64,000 bases of DNA from Meira nashicola. Its lineage: Eukaryota > Basidiomycota > Exobasidiomycetes > Exobasidiales > Brachybasidiaceae. Where the stretch lies: NCBI GenBank assembly GCA_001600355.1, contig BCJU01000003.1, forward strand, positions 1-64,000. Direction: 5' to 3'. The translations under genes were made by a program, and so were the position numbers. Below the pieces are notes generated by a model. It made no database searches and had not been told where the DNA came from. It saw only the letters and a list, made by a program, of their open reading frames with translations. Below are positions 9,704 to 18,164 of this stretch, piece after piece; position 1 is the first letter of the stretch, and each line of letters begins with the position of its first letter.

Positions 9704-11464
9704 ATGGTGTTACCACGATTAGAATTGGATGGCGAGGAGAAAAGAAAAGTTGACAATGAAAGTCCAGTCGAGTATGTGGATAATGATAGGAGTAAAAGAA
9801 GTAGTACCACAAATTCCGAACTAGTTCCTGAACTCTCAAAAACGACATCTTCACCACAATCATCAAGTTTCTTTCATCGATTTTTACATCCAACAAAAAC
9901 AACAGACGATATCAATACAGATTTGGACGCAATCGCCACACAGCCATCAGTTTATGATGATGAAGAATATGCAAGATTCAATAAACCTCACCCTCAATGG
10001 GAAAACATTCATCGATTCGATCCAAAATTCCGTTGGACATGGAGAGAAGAGAAGAAACTTGTACGAAAGATGGATTGGAGGATTGCACTTTGGGCAGTGG
10101 TTATGTTCTTTTGTTTAGATTTGGATCGTGAAAATATTTCACAAGCAAATAGTGATAATATGTTGGAAGATTTGCATTTAAGTCAAGCAGATTATAATTT
10201 AGGTAATACGTTATTCAAACTTGCTTTTTTGTTAGCAGAATTACCTTCGCAAATGATCAGTAAACGATTAGGACCTGATCGTTGGGTTCCTGCACAACTT
10301 ACACTTTGGAGTATTTTTAGTGGTGCACAATTTTTCATGAAAGGTCGTTCTTCTTTTTTAGCTTTTCGTTGGATGATTGGAATGTTACAAGGTGGTTTCA
10401 TTCCTGATATAGTTTTATATCTATCCTACTTTTACACAAGAACGGAACTTCCAATGCGTTTAGCATTCTTTTGGGTATCAAATTATTTGGTGAAAATCGT
10501 TTCTCCTTTTTTGGCTTTAGGATTGTTACGTTTACGTGGTGCAAGTGGTCATGCTGGTTGGAGGTATTTGTTCTTGATTGAAGGTTTAATTACGCTTGTC
10601 GTTGGTGTATTTTCATTCGTTCAAATGCCTGCAGGTCCAACACAAACAAAGAATTGGCTCTATCGTAAAGGGTGGTTTACGGTGGAGGAAGAAAAGTTGA
10701 TTGTTAATCGTGCAATTCGTGATGATCCAAGTAAATCAGATATGCACAACCGTCAAGGTATAGACTGGCAAGGATTCAAAAAGAGTTTATCGGATTATGA
10801 TATTTGGCCAATGTACTTGATCGGTTTGCTTTTCTTACTTCCGAGTTATCCTATTTCAAATTATTTAACCATTCAATTACGTAAATTTGGCTTTACGGTT
10901 GAAGCAACAAATGCACTTAGCATTCCATCTCCTGTTTTGGGGTTGTTATTATTGATCTTGGTCACTTTGATCTCAGAAAGGGTAAAGTATAGAATCTTTG
11001 TTGCAAGTTCGATAGCGGTTTGGAATGCTGTGTTCCTATTTGTACTCTTCTCTCTACCCGCACACGCAAGCAAATGGACTTATTGGGCATTCGCATCTCT
11101 TCAACAAGCTTTTCCTTATGTACATGCATTACAAGTTGCTCTTGTTTCAAGACAAGCAGGATCAGTACGTACAAGAACGATTAGTGCTGCAATTTATAAT
11201 ATAACGGTTCAAATTTCTGCCATTATTGGATCAAACGTTTATCAAGCTTCTGATGCGCCTTTGTATAGAAAAGGCAATCTTGCTATGGCGATTTTGAGTT
11301 GTGCAACGTTTGTTATTTATATCGGTGTATTCTTTTATTATCGAACTCGAAATCAACAAAGGGATAAGATATGGAATGATATGTCGAGAGAGGAGCAGCT
11401 AGAATACCTCGCCACAACAAAGGATGAAGGAAATAGACGACTGGACTTCCGATTTGCTGTTTGA
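9704..11464 (+). CDS. Dal5-type MFS anion:cation symporter (copy 2)
   Basis: A single exon encodes 586 residues. I chose the ATG at 9704 (MVLPRLELDGEEKRKV) because it aligns with the start of the first copy; the frame stays open further upstream but that part looks like leader sequence. It is a clear paralogue of the protein at 5843-7609 along its whole length, sharing MDWRIALWAVVMF, GPDRWVP and the C-terminal TTKDEGNRRLDFRFA. Most differences are in the N-terminal tail and in loops. It is the copy that still has its divergent dioxygenase partner, so it is the better candidate for an active sulfonate-type uptake and cleavage module. The substrate is inferred from context only. Confidence 0.88.
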   Translation: MVLPRLELDGEEKRKVDNESPVEYVDNDRSKRSSTTNSELVPELSKTTSSPQSSSFFHRFLHPTKTTDDINTDLDAIATQPSVYDDEEYARFNKPHPQWENIHRFDPKFRWTWREEKKLVRKMDWRIALWAVVMFFCLDLDRENISQANSDNMLEDLHLSQADYNLGNTLFKLAFLLAELPSQMISKRLGPDRWVPAQLTLWSIFSGAQFFMKGRSSFLAFRWMIGMLQGGFIPDIVLYLSYFYTRTELPMRLAFFWVSNYLVKIVSPFLALGLLRLRGASGHAGWRYLFLIEGLITLVVGVFSFVQMPAGPTQTKNWLYRKGWFTVEEEKLIVNRAIRDDPSKSDMHNRQGIDWQGFKKSLSDYDIWPMYLIGLLFLLPSYPISNYLTIQLRKFGFTVEATNALSIPSPVLGLLLLILVTLISERVKYRIFVASSIAVWNAVFLFVLFSLPAHASKWTYWAFASLQQAFPYVHALQVALVSRQAGSVRTRTISAAIYNITVQISAIIGSNVYQASDAPLYRKGNLAMAILSCATFVIYIGVFFYYRTRNQQRDKIWNDMSREEQLEYLATTKDEGNRRLDFRFAV

Positions 11465-11507
11465 AGATGTGTATATAGACAATGCATTTATTAAATGTTT
11501 TATATTT

Positions 11508-12125
11508 TTAACAACAAACTGTAGGATCATCTGGGGTACTGTGACGTATCGTGTGTTCTTCGCGTGCACCAATTGGGATCGTGGCTGACATCCAATCGCA
11601 CATAAACTTACCCAGACCAGCCCCAAGAATGATGGAAATGATGATGAAACCATTAAAGTACATGACCAAAAGCATCAAAATGTATGCTAAACCGAATGTG
11701 GCTGCATGAAGGATTGCACGAATGAGTTGTTGAAGTGGAGTTGCACGAAAAGCGATAAAAGATGGTAATTGAGTCGATTGATGAATTGATCCATTTGAAG
11801 ATGCAATTTCATCAGGATCAACTTTTTGATGATTGATTGTGGGTGTTTGATTTTCAAAGAGAATGTTTCTTTTTGAAATCGATTTTGCATGTGCTTGCCA
11901 TTGTTTAGCAATCAAAACATCATATTCTCTACATGCTCTTCTTAATGCTTCTAAACAAACTGTCATTAATGCTACTCCAATACACGTTGCAGCAAACATT
12001 CCACGATTACGTATATGCCATCCTTCAGCTAAAAAGCATGCATCGATCGTATACCAATTCCAAAGCATTGAAATCTTGCACGTATTTCCTCCTCCCATAT
12101 CCATTCCGCTCATATTGTGATTCAT
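11508..12125 (-). CDS. Ctr-family copper transporter
   Basis: A single exon encodes 205 residues. A short methionine-rich extracellular start (MNHNMSGMDMGGG) precedes three predicted membrane segments. The second carries the MxxxM signature (MLLVM) and the third the GxxxG packing motif (ILGAGLG). Between segments 1 and 2 is a basic and serine-rich cytosolic loop. It ends in vicinal cysteines (TVCC), a copper-handling feature of Ctr proteins. Ctr proteins form trimers that import Cu(I) across the plasma or vacuolar membrane. The gene is divergent from a ferric reductase-type gene 306 bp away, the expected partner for reducing Cu(II)/Fe(III) before uptake. Confidence 0.92.
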   Translation of the reverse strand: MNHNMSGMDMGGGNTCKISMLWNWYTIDACFLAEGWHIRNRGMFAATCIGVALMTVCLEALRRACREYDVLIAKQWQAHAKSISKRNILFENQTPTINHQKVDPDEIASSNGSIHQSTQLPSFIAFRATPLQQLIRAILHAATFGLAYILMLLVMYFNGFIIISIILGAGLGKFMCDWMSATIPIGAREEHTIRHSTPDDPTVCC

Positions 12126-12431
12126 TGTCTGTGTTTGCTGGTGGTGGTGGTGGTGGTGAGAAAATGTTGTAAAGACATTCTAATCAATCTTTATTAACAC
12201 GTCGGCGCGTTTCTAGAATAGAATGGTCTCGGTGGGTTTAAAACTCGCCGAAAGATATCAGGAAGAAAATAAAGCCCGATTCATTGTTCGACTGACGCGC
12301 GCTAAGCGTGCCAAGCAAAAAAAAAGGCGCCGATCGAATAGAATGCGTGTGTGTGTGGCTTCTTCTTAAGAGGGTGTGTACATCTTTTGTAGGAGTACAA
12401 TCTTCTTACCACCACCTCCAAATAGAGAATC
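12126..12431. promoter_or_regulatory. Bidirectional promoter, copper transporter / ferric reductase
   Basis: The starts of the two divergent genes are 306 bp apart, so both must use this segment. It holds a (GGT)n tract near 12141 and a GGCGCC palindrome at 12326-12331. I do not see an exact Mac1-type TTTGCTCA site. Confidence 0.6.
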
Positions 12432-14258
12432 ATGTTACAACCTCGTCATATTCAAAACGAATCCGATGCTAAACAACTTGTACCTTATTGGGGTTATGTG
12501 GACAGAGTTGTACCTTGTACAAATGATGCTGGTTCTTGTGCATATTTAGAAAACGTTTATCATGGTCATGATTTGGGAATGTTGTATATAGGTATCATTT
12601 GGGCAACGATTGGAGGGATTTTATTGATTTGGGGAATAGCAAGAAAGTCAATGCGTCCAAGTAGAAAATTTGTTGGTTCATCGTCATTTTCGTACACAAA
12701 ACTTGAAACGAAGGCAAATGAATGCTGTTGTGAAGAGGAAGAGAGACCTCTTCCAGTATCAGGTACAAAACGTATCTATACAGCAATCATTGCTGAATCT
12801 CGTAAAATTCTCCTTCCAGAAGGCTCACATCGAATTTTTGGAAGAGTTTCACGTTTGCAAATCGTCCTTTTGGCTATTTTGGCAGGATATTTGCTTATTT
12901 GGAGCTTCTTGGGATTTTCGTGGAAAACGTACAAGACGCCAGTCAAAAATAAGCCAAATCTACACAACACACGTACAACTCTCGGACCATGGTCAGATCG
13001 TATTGGTGTATTGGCATATGGAATGCTACCTCTGAGTATTTTATTATCAAGTCGTGAAAATTTGCTATCCGTCATCACTGGTATTCCTTATCATCATTTC
13101 AACTTTTTGCATAGGTGGTTGGGATATATTATCCTCATTCAATCATTAATGCATACTATCGGCTGGACAATCATTGAAGCGAAATTGTATCAACCACAAC
13201 CATCAGTTGCACAAGAATGGATTAAGCAAACATATATGATTTGGGGATGCGTTGCAATGATTTTGTTGACGATCATGTGGGTCTTGACTTGGCCATCAAT
13301 AATCAAAAAGACTGGATATGAATTCTTTCGTAAGGTTCATTATGTGATCGCAATGATCTTCTTAGGCGCTTGTTGGGGTCATTGGGAGCATCTCAAGTGT
13401 TTCTTGATTCCATCATTCATATTTTGGGGTGTTGATCGTTCAGCACGATTAGTACGAATGTTCCTTTTGCATTATAGTCTCATCACGAAAGAAGATGGTA
13501 CAACTATGGCGGGTTTTCGAATTTCGAAAGCCAGCACGCAAATCTTTGGTGATGCCATCATCCGCTTGGATTTCGATCAACAACAAACCAATCCATGGCA
13601 TGTCGGTCAACATTTCTTTTTAACATTCCCTCAATCATCCATTTGGCAAGCTCATCCGCTAACTCCTTTATCATTTCCTTCTTTGAGTGAGGAAGGTTTA
13701 GCACGTCATTCTTACTTGTTTCGTGCAAAAGGTGGTGAAACGAAAAAGATTGCATATTTGGTTCAACAAAAGCACTCCTCATTGGATGTCATTTTGACGG
13801 GTGCATATGGAAGTTCAATTTTGGAAAGTGTTGGCGAACAAGATAATATTTTGTGTATTGCAGGTGGAACAGGTATAACGTTTGTATTGCCTGTGTTATT
13901 GCATTATGCTAGAATTCGTTCGAGGCAACAAATCAGCCTGTTATGGGTTGTGAGAAATGCAAAAGATGAAGAATGGGTTGGGCCAGAGTTGGAACAGGTT
14001 AGAAGTGGTGGAATTGAGGTAACAATCCGATCAACTAGGGATGATGAACAAACTTCAAAACGACCTAATTTGCAAGAAGTAGTGCGATCCTTTTTAGCCA
14101 CATGCAATGGTGCTTCAAGTGTAATTGCAAGTGGACCGGGAGAAATGTTGACAGAATTGCGCTCCATTGTAGCAAGCAGTAATAGTGGTAAACGTATCAT
14201 GCGAGGTGAAAAAGAGGCAAATGTTCGATTTATATCTGATAATCGAATGGAGTGGTGA
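12432..14258 (+). CDS. Ferric/cupric reductase, FRE family
   Basis: A single exon encodes 608 residues. One N-terminal membrane segment (about 50-70) and a core of about six follow an N-terminal cysteine pair (CTNDAGSC). Heme-ligand histidines are visible in two helices: H225 (LHRWLGY) and about H240 (LMHTIGW), then H303 (RKVHYV) and about H317 (GHW). The FAD motif HPLTPLS is near 406, the NADPH motif GGTGIT near 478 and a terminal SGPGEM near 567. The enzyme moves electrons from cytosolic NADPH across the membrane to reduce Fe(III) or Cu(II) outside. The divergent Ctr gene suggests it mainly serves copper, but iron is equally possible. Confidence 0.92.
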   Translation: MLQPRHIQNESDAKQLVPYWGYVDRVVPCTNDAGSCAYLENVYHGHDLGMLYIGIIWATIGGILLIWGIARKSMRPSRKFVGSSSFSYTKLETKANECCCEEEERPLPVSGTKRIYTAIIAESRKILLPEGSHRIFGRVSRLQIVLLAILAGYLLIWSFLGFSWKTYKTPVKNKPNLHNTRTTLGPWSDRIGVLAYGMLPLSILLSSRENLLSVITGIPYHHFNFLHRWLGYIILIQSLMHTIGWTIIEAKLYQPQPSVAQEWIKQTYMIWGCVAMILLTIMWVLTWPSIIKKTGYEFFRKVHYVIAMIFLGACWGHWEHLKCFLIPSFIFWGVDRSARLVRMFLLHYSLITKEDGTTMAGFRISKASTQIFGDAIIRLDFDQQQTNPWHVGQHFFLTFPQSSIWQAHPLTPLSFPSLSEEGLARHSYLFRAKGGETKKIAYLVQQKHSSLDVILTGAYGSSILESVGEQDNILCIAGGTGITFVLPVLLHYARIRSRQQISLLWVVRNAKDEEWVGPELEQVRSGGIEVTIRSTRDDEQTSKRPNLQEVVRSFLATCNGASSVIASGPGEMLTELRSIVASSNSGKRIMRGEKEANVRFISDNRMEW

Positions 14259-14355
14259 TGAAAAGGGTTGACAAGGGATAACATTTCCATGTATAATAAT
14301 AATAATACTACAATTATGATGATGATAATACAATATATTCTATCTATCTAGAATT

Positions 14356-16162
14356 TCATTTCTTGACATCTTGATCGTCAACTTGTGGTTGTGATGGCTG
14401 TTTCTCTAAATCTGCAATCTCATGAGATTCATCTTCGTGATCGTTACGTGAAGCGGCAGTTGACTCCGGTTCAATTTCTTTTTCTTGTTTTTGAACAATT
14501 TTACGTGATAAACTATAACCTTTTAATCCTAAAGAGCATAAAAATCCAAAGCCAACAATCGGAGCCATTACGATCCAAATCAATCTTAAAGCTTGACCAT
14601 AAGCTTGAACAACTTGATGGGATAATTCTGGAGGTTGTAAATGAATTAAACCACGTAAATCACTCGTATCAGCTGATAAACCTGCTCTTGCATAACCCAT
14701 AATCCCAGCAGTCTTACTTCTTACACCTGCATTAAAAACACTTCCAGCTATAGTTATTCCTACTGTTCCACCTGCAGTTCTAACTAGAGCCATTGCAGCA
14801 GTTGAAGAAGCCATTTCTTTTGGTGGCATTGCAGCAGTTAAAACGATCAATGGAGTTTGAAATAAACATCCCAACCCTAAACCTGCAATTAAAGGATAAA
14901 TTTCTTGTTCTGCTCTTGATGAATTTGCATCTAACATTGTCATTAATCCCATTCCTAATGTATAAACTGCAAATGAAACCCAAACTGTTGGCCTATATGC
15001 TCTAACACGTGAAACGTATGCTCCTGATGCCATTGAAGTTGCAGCTGAAACGAGAGAGAATGGTAACATTTGAACTGCACTTAAAGTTGAAGATGATCCT
15101 GTGACACTGGGTACGAGAGAAAGGGTGTTAGTTGGGGTTGATCAATGTCATAAATTGAGCTCCTACTCACGCTTGATAATATAATGGCAAATAATAAGCA
15201 CCTGCAAAGAATGTGAGAGCGTGACAAGCACAACCAACCAACATTAAAGCAGTAGTACGAATACGAAATAATCTTGAAGGAATTAAAGGCATAACGTGTG
15301 GAAATTTACCTTCAATGAAAAATTCCCAAGCGATAAAAACGATAAACATAAATGCACCAACAACTATACAAGCGATAGATTGTGGTGTTTTAAATCCTTT
15401 TGTTTCTGAGAATGTGAATCCGAGTAAAAATATAATGATTGCAGATAATAAGATCAAATATCCTAATCGATCAAATTTATCCCACATCTCTTTTGCTGAT
15501 TTTTTGGGGAGAGGGTTAAGGTTTAAAGTGAGAGCTAAAACGATAAAAGCAACACCTCCGATAGGTAAATTGATAAAGAAACACCAACGCCAAGAAGTAT
15601 GATCGGATAAAGCACCACCTATTAAAGGTCCAATAACACTTGCGAATCCCCAAACGAAACCGTACAATCCACCAAACGTTCCTCTACGTTCAAGTGAAAC
15701 CAAATCCCCAACCAAAATATTTGCTAAAGAAATAATACCACCACCACCTAAACCTTGAACGCCTCTACAAACACATAACCAAGTCATACTTTGAGCAGCA
15801 CCACACATTGCAGAGCCAAATAAGAATAAAACGATTGCAACCCAAAGAACAGGTTTACGACCTGCTAAATCGGATATCCTTCCGTATAAAGGTATAACTG
15901 CAGTTGAACAAAGTAAATAAGCGCTACCAACCCAACTATAACCGTCTGAACCACCGTTTAATTTTGCTGAAATTGTTGGTAAAGCGGTTGAAACGATTGT
16001 TTGATCCATTGCTGCCAAGAAAACAGTCAACATTAATCCACTAAAAACGACAAATAAGTTATTCTTTGGAATTACCATCGTTTCTTGTTTTAGCCAGTGT
16101 ACGTTGCCTTGACTGGCTGCCTCTTTTGGAGGTGTTATAGCTTCTTCTTTCGCCATTTTCAT
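14356..16162 (-). CDS. DHA2-type (14-TMS) MFS drug/H+ antiporter
   Basis: Two exons, 16162-15171 and 15106-14356, flank a 64-nt intron (GTGAGT donor, CTAAC branch point, CCCAG acceptor); the joint reads YYQA-VTGSSS. The product is about 580 residues. Signature runs are LAAMDQTIVSTALPTI in segment 1 (motif D1), GRISDLAGRKPVLW (motif A) and FVWGFASVIGPLIGG (motif C, the antiporter motif). The C-terminal tail is acidic and hydrophilic. Family members (Vba, Fnx1, Sge1 types) export drugs or move basic amino acids into the vacuole. The start could be either of two nearby Mets (16162 or 16156). It converges on the reductase gene with about 100 bp between them. Confidence 0.9.
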
Positions 16163-16222
16163 GTTTTGGAGGGAGAGATGATGGTGGTTGACATTATTCT
16201 GGTTTTTTTTTACTTGCTCAGC

Positions 16223-16259
16223 TAAGAATTATGATTCTTATTCAACGGCCGAGCAACCG
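16223..16259 (-). promoter_or_regulatory. Two candidate regulator sites upstream of the DHA2 carrier
   Basis: A perfect inverted repeat TAAGAAT-N4-ATTCTTA (16223-16240) lies 61 bp upstream of the start. It is followed by CGG-N8-CCG (16246-16259), a spacing that fits a Zn2Cys6 dimer. The eight spacer bases differ from those of the 30.9-35.5 kb sites. Function is inferred only from symmetry and position. Confidence 0.3.
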
Positions 16260-16751
16260 AAGATGTCCTGCATGACATAAAAATATTTTTTATTATTTGA
16301 GCTCCTTCCCCCACTCTCTTGCCTGCATGATCAGTTATATATTTGAAATACATACCGCATGCTTACTTACGAGTCATCTCGTACGAAACGCCTAAAAAGC
16401 CATTCCTGCATACATAGTGTTTATCCGCATGCGCGTCCAACGATAGAAAAAACATGCGGGAAGTTCTCGCAGTCTTCGGCACTTAGCAGAAATCGGTCGA
16501 TAAAGCCGACAGGGAAAGTTGCGCGGTGCAAGCGCGGGCGTGGGGTGTAAGGGTGGGGGCGCGAGTTGAATAGAAATGATGATGATGACTTTTTATCACG
16601 GTTATAAAAAGAAGAAAGATAAAATTCATTAGAAAGAGTCGTAAAGATGGTACAAAACAAGAATTAAAAAGAATAAGAAGAAAATTGTGAAGAAAAAAAA
16701 AGAAATGAAACTGTCGTAAAGATAAAAGTTGTTGTTGACCGTGAACAATAA

Positions 16752-18164
16752 TCACAATTTGCTCAAACGTTCTTCATGCGCGTTTTTGAGATCGGGCATT
16801 TGTTCCATTGCGTTTGTCAAAGTGTTTGTAAAGAAATCAATTAAACCTTGGATTTCCCTTTTATCAACGATTTCACGTTTTATTCCACCACGTTTACCAT
16901 ATGCAACTTCAACGTCATGACGACGATGAGCAAGGTTATTACGATAAGAATTTAAAGTTTCTTGAACGATATCTAAACGAGAACGTAAAAATTGATCATG
17001 AAGTTCGTAAAGGTTACTGCAATCACGAATATTACGTAAATCTGTTAAATCACGATAAACTTTATTACGTGGACGGAAAGAAGTAACCATAGTGATACGT
17101 TCTGAAGCACCTCTTGCGGGTAAAGCACAATGTTCGATATAACCGCCTTGCATCATTACGCACTGAGTAAGAGAGAGATGTGGTGTAAGAGGATGAATTT
17201 TATCATTCTGTATTATGGCACTCACATTACCAATACCTGGACCCATTGCTTTAATCGTTGTTCCATCACCACGACGAATTTCAGTTTCACCACCAACCAT
17301 ATCAGAGACCTGAGTAAAGAGATTGTCAATCACAGTACTTTGAAGAATACTTATTTATGAGCATACTCACATCTGATAACATCAAAACACAAACCCATGG
17401 GCTGAAAGGAGGGAAAAGTGTCAGTGTTTAAATTCATCTTTATGTGCATCTATTGAACACTCACTAAGCATCACGATGATAACCAACAACAACTTGTGGT
17501 TCTTTTTCATCTTTTGTAGGAGCAGCAAGTTTCTTGTTCTTATCTTTTGCGAATGGATCGACAGGTAAACTATCAAGATAAGTACGACGATCTGATCCGT
17601 CTGGAATTTGAATATTTGTGTGTCCCAACTGATTAAAAAAGAAGAATATTTTGTCAGAATATATATATTATAACATAAACATTCTCAATCGAAGCACCCA
17701 CCTCCAAATCAAAAACTGGTACTAAATCTTCACCGGCTGCTTCACTAACTGCAGCCAACGTTGCTGGATTCGTCCAAAATTGTTGAACGAATTGTGCTGC
17801 TTCAGGAGCCATACCACGTAATTGTGCATGTGGACCTGCAATTCCAGATTGCATCATATGATTATCCAAAACACGTTTTTGTAAAATATCTGCTCTTAAT
17901 GCTTTCACTCCTTCAAGTGAAGCTAAAGGGAAAGGAGAAGTGCAACCAACACGAGACTGTGAGAGGATAAAAGGGTGAGTATAGAAACAAATCATATAAT
18001 GATACGAGGCAACCCACAGGTGCTTTGTTTTGTGTAAGATTTAATTCGGCCATCGTTAATCTTTGCTTTGGTGGTTGATATGCTAAATGAATAGCAGGAT
18101 CAAATCGTGTTTCATTTTGACTTGATTGAAAACTTTCTTCGAAAAGATTAGAAGAAGAAGACAT
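16752..18164 (-). CDS. Fungal 2OG-Fe(II) oxygenase-like protein
   Basis: Five exons: 18164-18018, 17956-17702, 17628-17465, 17401-17371 and 17309-16752. The four introns are 60-73 nt and all phases join cleanly, giving 384 residues. The likely iron motif His-x-Asp is in VVGYHRDAYPWV, split just after it by intron 3. A GGETEI strand follows, then a distal histidine in EHCALPA and an arginine in ERITMVTSFRPR. The order HxD ... H ... R is that of the 2-oxoglutarate oxygenase fold. The C-terminal about 100 residues are charged and helical. Proteins of this shape are widespread in fungi and I know of no established substrate. A 31-nt exon makes this gene easy to misannotate. I rejected the upstream Met at 18221 in favour of MSSSSNLFEE. 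Confidence 0.75.

Noticed and set aside
13904..14333. Minus-strand frames of 128 and 72 codons
   Set aside because: They overlap the NADPH-binding end of the ferric reductase on the other strand and have no protein-like features.
16246..16259. CGG-N8-CCG before the DHA2 carrier as a member of the 31-37 kb regulon
   Set aside because: The spacer (CCGAGCAA) does not match the shared ACAGAAGA-like spacer; a chance match or another regulator is more likely.
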